Source of the DNA: Acidobacteriota bacterium
GTDB lineage: Bacteria > Acidobacteriota > Terriglobia > Terriglobales > Acidobacteriaceae
Length of the DNA stretch: 48,851 nucleotides
Direction: 5' to 3'
Assembly: GCA_028872955.1 (NCBI GenBank)
Contig: JAGWNX010000021.1
Location: 1-48,851 of the forward strand
The first letter of the stretch is position 1, and every line of letters starts with the position of its first letter. Shown here one piece after another: positions 28,200 through 36,148 of this stretch. Position numbers and translations under genes: made by a program. The notes beneath the pieces were generated by a model. That model was given only the letters and a program-made list of their open reading frames with translations, was not told the origin of the DNA and did not search any database.

Positions 28200-28223
28200 A
28201 AAACGCCCGAGTGGGCGTTTGTA
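28200..28223 (+). terminator. Hairpin terminator of the larA/kinase operon
   Basis: A perfect stem AAACGCCC (28201-28208) / GGGCGTTT (28213-28220) with a GAGT loop, 19 bases after the last stop codon. Confidence 0.7.
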
Positions 28224-28478
28224 AGGAGCGAGACTATGTACTGCTTCAGAGTAGCCCTCGTCAGGGCGCAGGGCATGGCCCGCTGGGTGGGTTCGTGCTC
28301 CACCTTTGGGTGGATTCCTAGCCATCCAAGTCGACGCGCGGGGGTGGGTTTGATATACCTGACGTGCAGCCCGTACTGGTAGCGAAGCGCGGCGCGGGCG
28401 TGAGCGGTGCTTGCGACCATGGGCGTGATGCAACGCAAGGGACGGCGAGTTGGCTGGTGTGAGGCGTACAGAGTCCGA
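28224..28478. other. Intergenic region before the CRTAC1 gene
   Basis: I see no gene I can support. A minus-strand frame of 86 residues crosses 28178-28438 and ends through the terminator hairpin (NAHSGVFFCRCPC). It looks like translated intergenic repeat sequence rather than protein. The promoter of the downstream gene should lie here, but no clear -35/-10 pair stands out. Confidence 0.4.
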
Positions 28479-30338
28479 ATGGTCTTGATGATGAAGCGTG
28501 GGTGGGTTGTAGCGGCGGCGGTGTGGCTGGGGTTGGCGTGCGCGGTGGTGCAGGCGCAGGATGCGCCGACGGATCAGACGGCGCAGCCGGTGGAGGGCGG
28601 ACAGCCCTCGGCGTCGGGCGGCTCCAACACGGGCGGCGCGCACCCTGCAGTGCTGGATAGCGAGCATCGCCCGATCACCGCGGGCGGCTTCGTCAGCACC
28701 GGGCCGGTTGTCTTCAAGGATATCGGCGAGGCCTCCGGCATCGCGCGCTGGCACCATACGATGGGTGCGCCGCAGAAGAACTACATTCTGGATACGGTTG
28801 GCTCCGGCGTGGCGCTGCTGGACTACGACAACGACGGCTGGTTGGACATCTACCTGGTGAACGGATCGACCGACGAGGCCGAGGCGGGCAAGGCTGCGCC
28901 GCCGCATGCGGCTCTGTTTCACAACAATCACGACGGCACGTTTACCGATGTGACGGCCAAGGCCGGCGTGGCCAACGACCGCTGGGGCTTCGGGGCCGTG
29001 GTGGGCGACTATGACAATGATGGCTGGCCAGATCTTTATGTAACCAATTACGGTAAGAATCGCCTGTACCATAACAACCACGATGGCACCTTTACCGACG
29101 TTGCCGAGGCTGCAGGCGTGGCGCTGGGCAACTGGTCAACCGGTGCGACCTGGGGCGACTACGACGGCGATGGGCGCCTGGACCTGTTTGTGCCAGGCTA
29201 TGTGCACTATGACCTGAGCCAGCAACCCGGCCAGGGTGGCGCGAACGTCGCCTTCAGCTTCTGCCAGTTTCGCGGGGTCAAGGTGATGTGTGGACCGCGT
29301 GGTCTGAAGGGCGAGCCCGACCACCTGTTCCACAACAACGGCGATGGCACCTTTACCGACGTCAGCGTGAAGGCAGGGGTGAGTGATCAGCCGTCGAACT
29401 ACTACGGTCTGGCTTCGCTCTTCCTGGACGTGAACAACGATGGCAAGGTCGATCTGCTGGTTGCGGACGACTCCACGCCGAACTACCTCTACATCAACAA
29501 GGGCGATGGCACGTTTGAGGATGCCAGCTTTGCCTCAGGCTACGCGCTGAACGAGGGCGGCCGAGAGACGGCGTCGATGGGTATTGCCGAGGGCGACCTG
29601 CTGCACAACGGCTTGATTGACCTGTACAACACGACGTTCTCCGATGACTACAAGCCACTCTATCGCAACGACGGTGACGCGAACTTTACCGATATCAGCT
29701 ACCAGATGGGGATCGCCGAGCCCACGGTGCCATTCCTGGGCTGGGGCACGGCGTTTCTGGACTACGACAACGATGGCTGGCTGGACCTGCTGGAGGCCAA
29801 CGGGCATGTGTACCCGGAGGTGGACCACACGAACTGGGGCACCAGCTGGAAGCAGCGTCCGCTGCTGTTCCACAACGTGAACGGCAAGCTGCAGGTGATG
29901 CCTGCGGTAGAGGGCTCCTCGCTGGCCAAACTCGGGGTGGGCCGTGGCCTGGCGTACGGCGACCTGTTCAACGACGGCAAGATCGACGCGGTGATCAACA
30001 ACCTGGACGGCGCGCCGTCGGTGCTGCGCAATGTCTCCGACGATCACAACCACTGGGTGGAGTTGAAGCTGACGGGTGGTGCCAAGAGTCCACGGGACGC
30101 TGTGGGCGCGACGGTGTACGTGACGGCGAACGGATTCAAGCAGCGGGCCGACGTGATTGCCGGCGGCAGCTTCTCCTCCTCGCCGGATCAGCGGCTGCAC
30201 TTTGGTCTGGGGCAGGCGACCAAGATCGACAAGGTTGAGATTCATTGGCCGAGCGGCGCTGTGGAGCCGGTCGTGCTGCCGGGCGTGGATGCGATCTACA
30301 CGGTGATCGAGGGGCAGGGCGTCAAGACTGGCAAGTAA
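28479..30338 (+). CDS. CRTAC1/ASPIC-UnbV family secreted protein with FG-GAP repeats
   Basis: 619 residues from the ATG at 28479 (ATGs at 28488 and 28491 also possible). The signal peptide (WVVAAAVWLGLACAVVQA) is followed by a Gly/Ser linker. At least five FG-GAP/VCBS-type calcium-binding blades follow, with the DYDNDGWLDIY pattern (LLDYDNDGW, VGDYDNDGW, WGDYDGDGR, FLDVNNDGK, FLDYDNDGW) and the paired HNNHDGTFTDVT motif. It ends with an ASPIC/UnbV domain (HWVELKLTGGAKSPRDAVGA; SSPDQRLHFGLG). These are extracellular beta-propellers, plentiful in Acidobacteriota and Planctomycetes. Adhesion or carbohydrate binding is assumed; no enzyme activity is known. Confidence 0.93.
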   Translation: MVLMMKRGWVVAAAVWLGLACAVVQAQDAPTDQTAQPVEGGQPSASGGSNTGGAHPAVLDSEHRPITAGGFVSTGPVVFKDIGEASGIARWHHTMGAPQKNYILDTVGSGVALLDYDNDGWLDIYLVNGSTDEAEAGKAAPPHAALFHNNHDGTFTDVTAKAGVANDRWGFGAVVGDYDNDGWPDLYVTNYGKNRLYHNNHDGTFTDVAEAAGVALGNWSTGATWGDYDGDGRLDLFVPGYVHYDLSQQPGQGGANVAFSFCQFRGVKVMCGPRGLKGEPDHLFHNNGDGTFTDVSVKAGVSDQPSNYYGLASLFLDVNNDGKVDLLVADDSTPNYLYINKGDGTFEDASFASGYALNEGGRETASMGIAEGDLLHNGLIDLYNTTFSDDYKPLYRNDGDANFTDISYQMGIAEPTVPFLGWGTAFLDYDNDGWLDLLEANGHVYPEVDHTNWGTSWKQRPLLFHNVNGKLQVMPAVEGSSLAKLGVGRGLAYGDLFNDGKIDAVINNLDGAPSVLRNVSDDHNHWVELKLTGGAKSPRDAVGATVYVTANGFKQRADVIAGGSFSSSPDQRLHFGLGQATKIDKVEIHWPSGAVEPVVLPGVDAIYTVIEGQGVKTGK

Positions 30339-30383
30339 GGTGCCTGCCGCCGAGCTGCATTTATTTTGTAACGAATTAAGAAG

Positions 30384-31466
30384 CTAATGCTTGACCGGGC
30401 TTTTGCGTCCGGTGGCTCTTGCCGCAGTGGCATTCGTGCGTGGGCTTCCCGTGGTCTGGCGGACGATGAGGTGGGTTGGCACGGGCGTGCCTGCGGCGGC
30501 TTCCGCCGTGCCGAGCATCTCCAGCAGGGTGCCGATCGCGGCGTGGGCCAGGTCTTCTGACGCCATGCGGACGGTGGTGAGCGGCGGAATGGTGTACTCG
30601 GCCAGGTGAATGTCGTCAAAGCCGACCAGGGAGAAGTCCTCGGGTACGCGTAGCCGGGCGTCAAACAGGGCGTGCTGCACACCGATTGCGGTCACATCGT
30701 TGGAGCAGACGATTGCGGTCGGCCAGCGGCGCGTCTTCAGCATGCGCTGCATGGCGTCTCGGCCACCGTCGAGCGTGTGGGTGCCCTCCAGCATCCACTC
30801 CGGGCGCGTGACCAGTCCCGCCTGCTGCATCGCCCGGGCAAAGGCGTCGCTGCGAGCCTGTGCCGAGTGCATGCGCAGTGGACCGCTGAGGAAGGCAATG
30901 TCACGATGGCCAAGCGCGGCCAGGTGCTGGATGGCCTCGGTGATGCCCTGCTGGTAGTCCACGCTGATGGTGCGGCTGTGCGGTGTGCTGGGCCCAAGGT
31001 CGATGAAGACGGTGGGAATGTCGCCCTCTTCGAAGCGATTCAGCAGCAGTTCCTCAATGCCGAAGGTCATGACGGCAACGCCGTCTACCTTACGCTCCAG
31101 CATGCGACGGACGCACTGCTCCGTCTTGGCTGCGTCGTAGCTGGTGGAGCCGAGCAGGATCTCGTAGCCGTGCTGCACGGCGATGGCCTCAAACTGCTGA
31201 ATCAGCTCCGGGAAGAAGGGGTTGGTAATCTCCGAGACGATCAGGCCGAACAGGCGGCTGCGCCCGGAGACGAGTGCCCGCGCCTGCGTGTTGGGGAAGT
31301 AGTTCAGCTCTTTGACGGCCTTCCACACGCGCTTGGCCAGTGCGGGGTCCACGGTGGGCACGTGGTTGATGGTGCGCGAGACTGTGGCGATGGAGACCCG
31401 CGCACGAGCCGCGACACCACGGATGTCAATCTTGCTGGAGGCGGCGGACTTGGTACTACGCGACAT
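30384..31466 (-). CDS. LacI-family transcriptional regulator of the pentose locus
   Basis: 360 residues. The N-terminal helix-turn-helix is DIRGVAARARVSIATVSRTINH, with hinge ELNYFPNTQARALVSGRS. A periplasmic-binding-protein-like sensor domain follows (LIVSEITNPFFPELI; SVDYQQGITEAI; IVCSNDVTAIG; LVGFDDIHLAEY). The C-terminal tail is basic (TAARATGRKSPVKH). It is divergent from ribulokinase across 193 bases that hold a LacI-type operator. It is therefore probably a repressor of the arabinose/ribulose genes, induced by a pentose or derivative. Confidence 0.93.
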   Translation of the reverse strand: MSRSTKSAASSKIDIRGVAARARVSIATVSRTINHVPTVDPALAKRVWKAVKELNYFPNTQARALVSGRSRLFGLIVSEITNPFFPELIQQFEAIAVQHGYEILLGSTSYDAAKTEQCVRRMLERKVDGVAVMTFGIEELLLNRFEEGDIPTVFIDLGPSTPHSRTISVDYQQGITEAIQHLAALGHRDIAFLSGPLRMHSAQARSDAFARAMQQAGLVTRPEWMLEGTHTLDGGRDAMQRMLKTRRWPTAIVCSNDVTAIGVQHALFDARLRVPEDFSLVGFDDIHLAEYTIPPLTTVRMASEDLAHAAIGTLLEMLGTAEAAAGTPVPTHLIVRQTTGSPRTNATAARATGRKSPVKH

Positions 31467-31637
31467 GAGGGCTCGAGATCCTTGCGGAGGCAGCGTTGCG
31501 TCAGTAGGTCAGGACTATTATGACAGCAGTGGTCTGGGTGGGCGGCGCGGGAGCGAGGCGTGAGGAATCGCAGCAGGTGGTCAACCCGGCAGAGCATTGA
31601 CAGCGGCGGTAGCGGGCGATAGGCTGCTGACGGTGCA

Positions 31638-31649
31638 GAAAACGTTTAC
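31638..31649. promoter_or_regulatory. Candidate LacI-family operator before ribulokinase
   Basis: GAAAACGTTTAC is an imperfect palindrome with the central CG typical of LacI/PurR-family sites (half-sites GAAAAC and GTAAAC, five of six alike). It lies directly before the ribosome site of araB (GGAG at 31650), where a bound repressor would block transcription. It shares its AACGTT core with the site at 34434-34445. Confidence 0.55.
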
Positions 31650-31659
31650 GGAGAAGCCG

Positions 31660-33240
31660 ATGGCAGTCGTCGCAGGTGTGGACTTTGGAACCCTCAGTGT
31701 GCGCGTTACCTTGCTGGATCGCGAGAAGGGCCGTCTGGGCACGGCAACCGCAGCTTATCCGCTGCACCGCAAACGTGAGGACCCGGACTTTGCAACCCAG
31801 AGCCATATGGACCAGATGAACGCGCTGGCCGCGGCCACGCGCCAGGTGATGGCAGAGACGGGAACCAGCGCCGGTGATGTGGTAGCCATGGCGCTGGATA
31901 CGACCGGGTCGAGCGTCATTCCGGTAGACAGTTCGTTGCAGCCGCTGGATGACTACATGCTGTGGTGCGACCATCGCGCCCATCGCGAGGCGCGCGAGAT
32001 TACGGAGCTGGCCCACGCCGAGAAGCTGGAGGCGATCGAGTGGTGCGGCGGGGTCTACTCACACGAGTGGGGCTTTGCGAAGCTGCTGTACTGGCTGCGC
32101 CACAACCCGGAGAAGCGCGCCCGGTTTGCCACGGCGCTGGAGCACTGTGACATGGTGGCGGCGACGCTGATCGGCATCACGAATCCGGCAGACGTGCCGC
32201 GCAGCATCTGCGCCATGGGGCACAAGTGGATGTGGAATCCGAAGTGGGATGGGCTGCCGCCGCAGTCGTTTTTGAGCAAGCTGGACCCGCTGTTGGACGG
32301 CATTCGGGAGAAGTTGAACGGCCGCTACCAGGCGTCGGATGCGATTGCCGGCACCCTGAGCGCGGCGTGGGCGGAGAAGCTGGGCCTGCAGGCGGGGATT
32401 CCGATCCCGGTGGGAGCCTTTGATGCGCACTGGGATGCGATTGGAGCTGGCTGCCGCGAGGGCGACGTGGTGAACGTAGTGGGCACCTCGACGTGCATTA
32501 TTGCCATGGCGCGGCAGGCCAGCCTGGTGCCGGGGGTGTGCGGGGTGGTGCCGGGCAGTGTGCATCCGGCGTACACGGGGATTGAGGCGGGGCTCTCGGC
32601 GACGGGCGACATCTTCGACGCGATCGCCAGGCGCGCCAACACCACAGTGAAAGACCTGGCGCAGGGGCTGGAGGCCTACCGCGCCGGACAGACCGGGCTG
32701 CTGCGGTTGAGCTGGGACAACGGCGACCGCACGGTGCTGGTGAATCCTGAGCTGGGCGGTGTCACGCTGGGCTGGAACCTGATCCACACGGCGCAGGACG
32801 AGCTGTTTGCGGCGATTGAAGGCACGGCAATGCACACGCGCATTATTCTGGAGCGCATGGCCGAGCACGGCGTGCCCGTAGAGCGAGTGATTAACGGCGG
32901 CGGCATTCCGCAGCAGAACGCGGTACTGAACCAGGTGTATGCCAACGTGCTGGGCAAGCCGGTGCTGGTGCCGGATGGCGTGCCGACCAGCCTGGGCTCG
33001 GGCATCTTTGCGCTGGTGGCGGCGGGCGTCTTCGCCAGTATCGAGGAGGCACAGCAGGCCATGTGCCTGGGCTACCGCACCTACCAGCCGGAGCCGGCGG
33101 CCGGGGCGGTCTACGACCAGCTCTTCGCGCTGTATCGCAAACTCTACTTCAGCCTTGGCGCGCGAAGCAGTGAGCCGGCGCGGCTGGGCGACGTGCTGCC
33201 GGAGCTGCGTCGCATTGCGGCTGCGGTACACCGGGCCTGA
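31660..33240 (+). CDS. araB: Ribulokinase (FGGY family)
   Basis: 526 residues from the ATG at 31660 (GGAG seven bases upstream); the frame opens at 31597 but that part is leader. GVDFGTLSVRV is the signature of the AraB subgroup rather than xylulo- or glycerol kinase. Further FGGY motifs are ALDTTGSSVIPVD, GAFDAHWDAIGAG, NVVGTSTCI and the ATP-site INGGGIPQQNAVLNQ. It phosphorylates L-ribulose to L-ribulose-5-phosphate after the isomerase step (see 36149-37585). No ribulose-5-phosphate 4-epimerase (araD) lies in the window. Confidence 0.95.
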   Translation: MAVVAGVDFGTLSVRVTLLDREKGRLGTATAAYPLHRKREDPDFATQSHMDQMNALAAATRQVMAETGTSAGDVVAMALDTTGSSVIPVDSSLQPLDDYMLWCDHRAHREAREITELAHAEKLEAIEWCGGVYSHEWGFAKLLYWLRHNPEKRARFATALEHCDMVAATLIGITNPADVPRSICAMGHKWMWNPKWDGLPPQSFLSKLDPLLDGIREKLNGRYQASDAIAGTLSAAWAEKLGLQAGIPIPVGAFDAHWDAIGAGCREGDVVNVVGTSTCIIAMARQASLVPGVCGVVPGSVHPAYTGIEAGLSATGDIFDAIARRANTTVKDLAQGLEAYRAGQTGLLRLSWDNGDRTVLVNPELGGVTLGWNLIHTAQDELFAAIEGTAMHTRIILERMAEHGVPVERVINGGGIPQQNAVLNQVYANVLGKPVLVPDGVPTSLGSGIFALVAAGVFASIEEAQQAMCLGYRTYQPEPAAGAVYDQLFALYRKLYFSLGARSSEPARLGDVLPELRRIAAAVHRA

Positions 33241-33297
33241 GGCGGTGAGGCCCCAGGTCAGGAGCCAGGCTGGCTGAGGGCTGGCTACAATAGAGGT

Positions 33298-34410
33298 ATG
33301 GCGCAAGCGACCACAGCACCCACGGCATCCTCGGCTATGACACTGGACGGTATCCGCACTCTGCTCCGCGATGGCGGACGTATTGACCGTGACCAGGCCC
33401 GCTGGCTGTGGCAGCATGCGACCGATGCGGAGCTGCGCGAGCTGGCTGGCATGGTGCGGCGCCGCTACCATGCGGACGATGCCTGCACGTACCTGATCAT
33501 GCGCATCATCAACTACACCAATGTGTGTGTGGCACAGTGCGACTACTGCGCGTTCTACCGGTTGCCCGGGCAGGAAGGGGGCTACGTGATGCAGCAGGAG
33601 GAGGTCTTTGCCAAGCTGGATGAGCTGCTGGCGCTGGGCGGCGACCTGGCGGGTTTCAACGGCGGCTTCAACCCGCACCTGCCGCTGGAGTACTATTGCG
33701 ATCTGTTTCGCAACATCCGCGAGCGCTACGCGGAGCGGCTGGAGTTCTACGCCCTGACCATCGCCGAGTTCATGTACCTGGCCGATCACGCCAAGCTGAG
33801 CTTCGCGCAGGCAGCAGAGCGCTTCAAGGCTGCGGGCGTGCGCTGGATTACGGGCGGCGGTTCGGAGATTCTGACCGAGGAGTTCCGTCGGCGGCATAGC
33901 AAGTTCAAGTACACGGTGGCGCAGTACTTTGAGGCGCAGCGTGCGCTGGTCGCTGCCGGGCTGAAGACGACGGCAACCATGGTGATTGGCTTTGACGAGA
34001 CGCTGGAAGAGCGGCTGGAGCACCTGGAGCGCACGCGCGGTTTTCAGGATGAGACCGGCGGGCTGGCCAGCTTCCTGTGCTGGACCTTCAAGCCCTACTT
34101 CACGCCGCTGGGTGGGCAACTGGGCAACATCGAGATCAGTACGGGCGAGTACCTGCGCCACCTGGCGCTGAGCCGCATCTACCTGGATAACGTGCGTCAC
34201 ATCCGCACCTCAGTGCTGACACAGAACGAGCGCGCGCTGGAGGGTCTGGCCTACGGTGCGGATGACTTCGACCTGCCTATTGAAGATGAGGTGACGCAGA
34301 AGGCCGGCGCCACCATCAATCTGCAGTTTGATCGCATCCTGGATGTTGCACGCGGGCTGGGCTTTCAGCCGCAGTATCGGCACGTGGCGCGGGCAGCGGT
34401 GGGGTCGTAG
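33298..34410 (+). CDS. mqnC: MqnC-like radical SAM enzyme (dehypoxanthine futalosine cyclase family)
   Basis: 370 residues. The [4Fe-4S] motif is Cys77-x3-Cys81-x2-Cys84 in NYTNVCVAQCDYCAFYR, a near match to MqnC. The segments GGGSEIL, TTATMVIGF-x-ETLEERLEHL and QDETGG-x-ASFLCWTFKP are also MqnC-like. MqnC closes the futalosine ring in the alternative menaquinone pathway. Some parts diverge: the usual LLQGG-NP becomes AGFNGGFNPHLPL, and the tail has RTSVLTQNERALEGLAYGADDF. A paralogous reaction is therefore possible. A TACAAT box 13 bases before the ATG would give a very short leader. It sits between araB and a glycosidase gene, with no other mqn gene in view. Confidence 0.8.
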   Translation: MAQATTAPTASSAMTLDGIRTLLRDGGRIDRDQARWLWQHATDAELRELAGMVRRRYHADDACTYLIMRIINYTNVCVAQCDYCAFYRLPGQEGGYVMQQEEVFAKLDELLALGGDLAGFNGGFNPHLPLEYYCDLFRNIRERYAERLEFYALTIAEFMYLADHAKLSFAQAAERFKAAGVRWITGGGSEILTEEFRRRHSKFKYTVAQYFEAQRALVAAGLKTTATMVIGFDETLEERLEHLERTRGFQDETGGLASFLCWTFKPYFTPLGGQLGNIEISTGEYLRHLALSRIYLDNVRHIRTSVLTQNERALEGLAYGADDFDLPIEDEVTQKAGATINLQFDRILDVARGLGFQPQYRHVARAAVGS

Positions 34411-34433
34411 CAGGGGCTCGACCGCGACGCGGT

Positions 34434-34445
34434 TATAACGTTCTC
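34434..34445. promoter_or_regulatory. Candidate LacI-family operator before the GH39-like gene
   Basis: TATAACGTTCTC has the same AACGTT core as the site at 31638-31649 and lies about 30 bases upstream of the promoter at 34476. It may bind the LacI regulator encoded at 30384-31466. The palindrome is weaker than the first one. Confidence 0.4.
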
Positions 34446-34475
34446 GTTTACCAATAGAGAAACAATTTTCTTGTG

Positions 34476-34505
34476 TTGACAGTCCTGTCTCGAAGCGGCT
34501 ACTGT
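34476..34505 (+). promoter_or_regulatory. Candidate promoter of the GH39-like/isomerase/rhamnosidase genes
   Basis: A perfect TTGACA -35 box (34476-34481) is followed after 18 bases by TACTGT (34500-34505). It lies in an AT-richer stretch, about 87 bases before the ATG at 34592. Confidence 0.55.
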
Positions 34506-34591
34506 TGCGGCGTTCGTAAGTCGGGTGCCTTCGGCTGTTGTGCGTCATCCGGCGGAACATCCTTCGAAACCTTGTGCAGGAGTCTGAGACG

Positions 34592-36124
34592 ATGATCGGG
34601 ACGATCTTCTCGCGGTGCGTGCGGACGCGCCTGGTATGCGGGGGCGCGCTGGCCACCGCGGTTGCCCTATGCACTGCGGCGGGCGCGCAGGCGCCGGAGC
34701 AGGTGAAGGTGGAGTGGGCGAAGGCCGTTGCGTCCAAGTCCACACCCACCCTGCAGGTGGTGGTGAATCCGATGTTGCTGCGTGGAGCCAAGCTGCACGA
34801 TGGCTCGTTTGCCGCGCTCAAGGCGCTGGGGGCAGACTACGTGCGTTATGTGCCCTGGCTACCGTATCCGCGGCAGGCGGTGGCGGAGCTGGAGCCACCG
34901 ACCAAGGACGGCACCTCGTGGGACTTCAGCCATATTGATCCGACGCTGGAGGACTTTATGAAGGCGACGGAGGGCCACAGCGTCATTCTGAACTTCAGCA
35001 CGATTCCGGCCTGGATGTTCAAGACCGAGAAGCCGGTGGAGTATCCGGCCGACCCGAACCAGGTCTTCTGGAACTACACGCAGGGCACCGAGTTGCGTGA
35101 CCCCTCCATGCGGGAGATCTCACAGTACTTTGCACGGCTGCTGAGCTGGTATACCAAGGGCGGCTTCACGGATGAGAACGGCAAGTGGCACGAGTCCGGA
35201 CACTACTACAAGATTCCCTACTGGGAGGTGCTGAACGAGATTGAGTTTGAGCACCACTGGAGCCCGGAGGAGTACACGCGGTTCTACGACGCGGTGACGG
35301 CAGCGATGCTGCAGGTGGACCCGAACCTGAAGTTTGTGGGGCTGGCGCTGGCGCAGCCCAGCCTGGTGCCGGGCATGTTTGAGTACTTCCTGAACCCGGC
35401 GAACCATCGCGCCGGTGCGCCGCTGGACTTTATCAGCTATCACTTCTACGCGACGCCCTCGGCAGATCAGACGCTGGACGACTGGCAGTTCACCTTCTTC
35501 GACCAGGCAGAGGGCTTCCTGAACACGGTGAGGTACGTGGAGGCGATTCGCAAGCACTACTCGCCGACGACCAAGACGGATCTGGATGAGCTTGGGGTGA
35601 TTCTGACTGAGGACGACAAGGAGATTCGTAACCCGGGGTATGTGGCCAAGCCGGAGCCGGCGGGCTATTGGAATCTGGCCGGTGCGATGTACGCCCACCT
35701 GTATGCGCAGTGTGCACTGATGGGGATCGATGTCGTCGGCGAGTCACAGCTGGTGGGGTATCGCTCGCAGTTTCCCAGCGTCAGCATGATGAACTACGAG
35801 ACGGCGGAACCGAATCCGCGCTACTGGGTGCTGAAGCTGCTGAAGGATCACTTCGGCCCCGGCGATCGCGTGGTCTCGGCCAGTGTGCCGAGCGGGGCCA
35901 ACTATCGGGTGTATGGCTTTGAGACGGCGGCTGGAAAGCAGCTGCTGGTGATTAATCCGCGGTACCGGGCAGAGACTGTCGAGCTGCCGGACGAGGCTAC
36001 GGGCGCAGCGGTGGAGTTTGTTGCGCCTTCCACTGGCGACAAGGCACCCGGCAACGAGATGCTGAGCGGACATACGCTGTCACTGCAGCCGTTTGAGGTA
36101 GCCGTGGTGAGTTACCGCCACTAG
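34592..36124 (+). CDS. Secreted glycoside hydrolase, GH39-like (xylosidase/arabinosidase type)
   Basis: 510 residues from the ATG at 34592 (AGGAG ten bases upstream). The signal peptide includes CGGALATAVALCTAAGAQA. The TIM barrel has the acid/base Glu216 in WEVLNEIEFEHHW and a probable nucleophile Glu340 in GVILTEDD. A C-terminal beta domain ends FEVAVVSYRH. The general pattern of clan A beta-xylosidases/iduronidases (GH39) fits best, though sequence-level assignment is approximate. It would release pentoses outside the cytoplasm for the isomerase and kinase encoded nearby. The isomerase gene follows after 24 bases. Confidence 0.75.
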   Translation: MIGTIFSRCVRTRLVCGGALATAVALCTAAGAQAPEQVKVEWAKAVASKSTPTLQVVVNPMLLRGAKLHDGSFAALKALGADYVRYVPWLPYPRQAVAELEPPTKDGTSWDFSHIDPTLEDFMKATEGHSVILNFSTIPAWMFKTEKPVEYPADPNQVFWNYTQGTELRDPSMREISQYFARLLSWYTKGGFTDENGKWHESGHYYKIPYWEVLNEIEFEHHWSPEEYTRFYDAVTAAMLQVDPNLKFVGLALAQPSLVPGMFEYFLNPANHRAGAPLDFISYHFYATPSADQTLDDWQFTFFDQAEGFLNTVRYVEAIRKHYSPTTKTDLDELGVILTEDDKEIRNPGYVAKPEPAGYWNLAGAMYAHLYAQCALMGIDVVGESQLVGYRSQFPSVSMMNYETAEPNPRYWVLKLLKDHFGPGDRVVSASVPSGANYRVYGFETAAGKQLLVINPRYRAETVELPDEATGAAVEFVAPSTGDKAPGNEMLSGHTLSLQPFEVAVVSYRH

Positions 36125-36148
36125 GCCACAGGAGACGAGAAGGCAAGG

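Noticed and set aside
28178-28438. Minus-strand frame of 86 residues
   Set aside because: It crosses a terminator hairpin and reads like intergenic repeat; no ribosome site is convincing.
32059-34200. Minus-strand open frame of 713 residues over ribulokinase and the MqnC-like gene
   Set aside because: It spans two recognised genes in antisense and has no recognisable domain.
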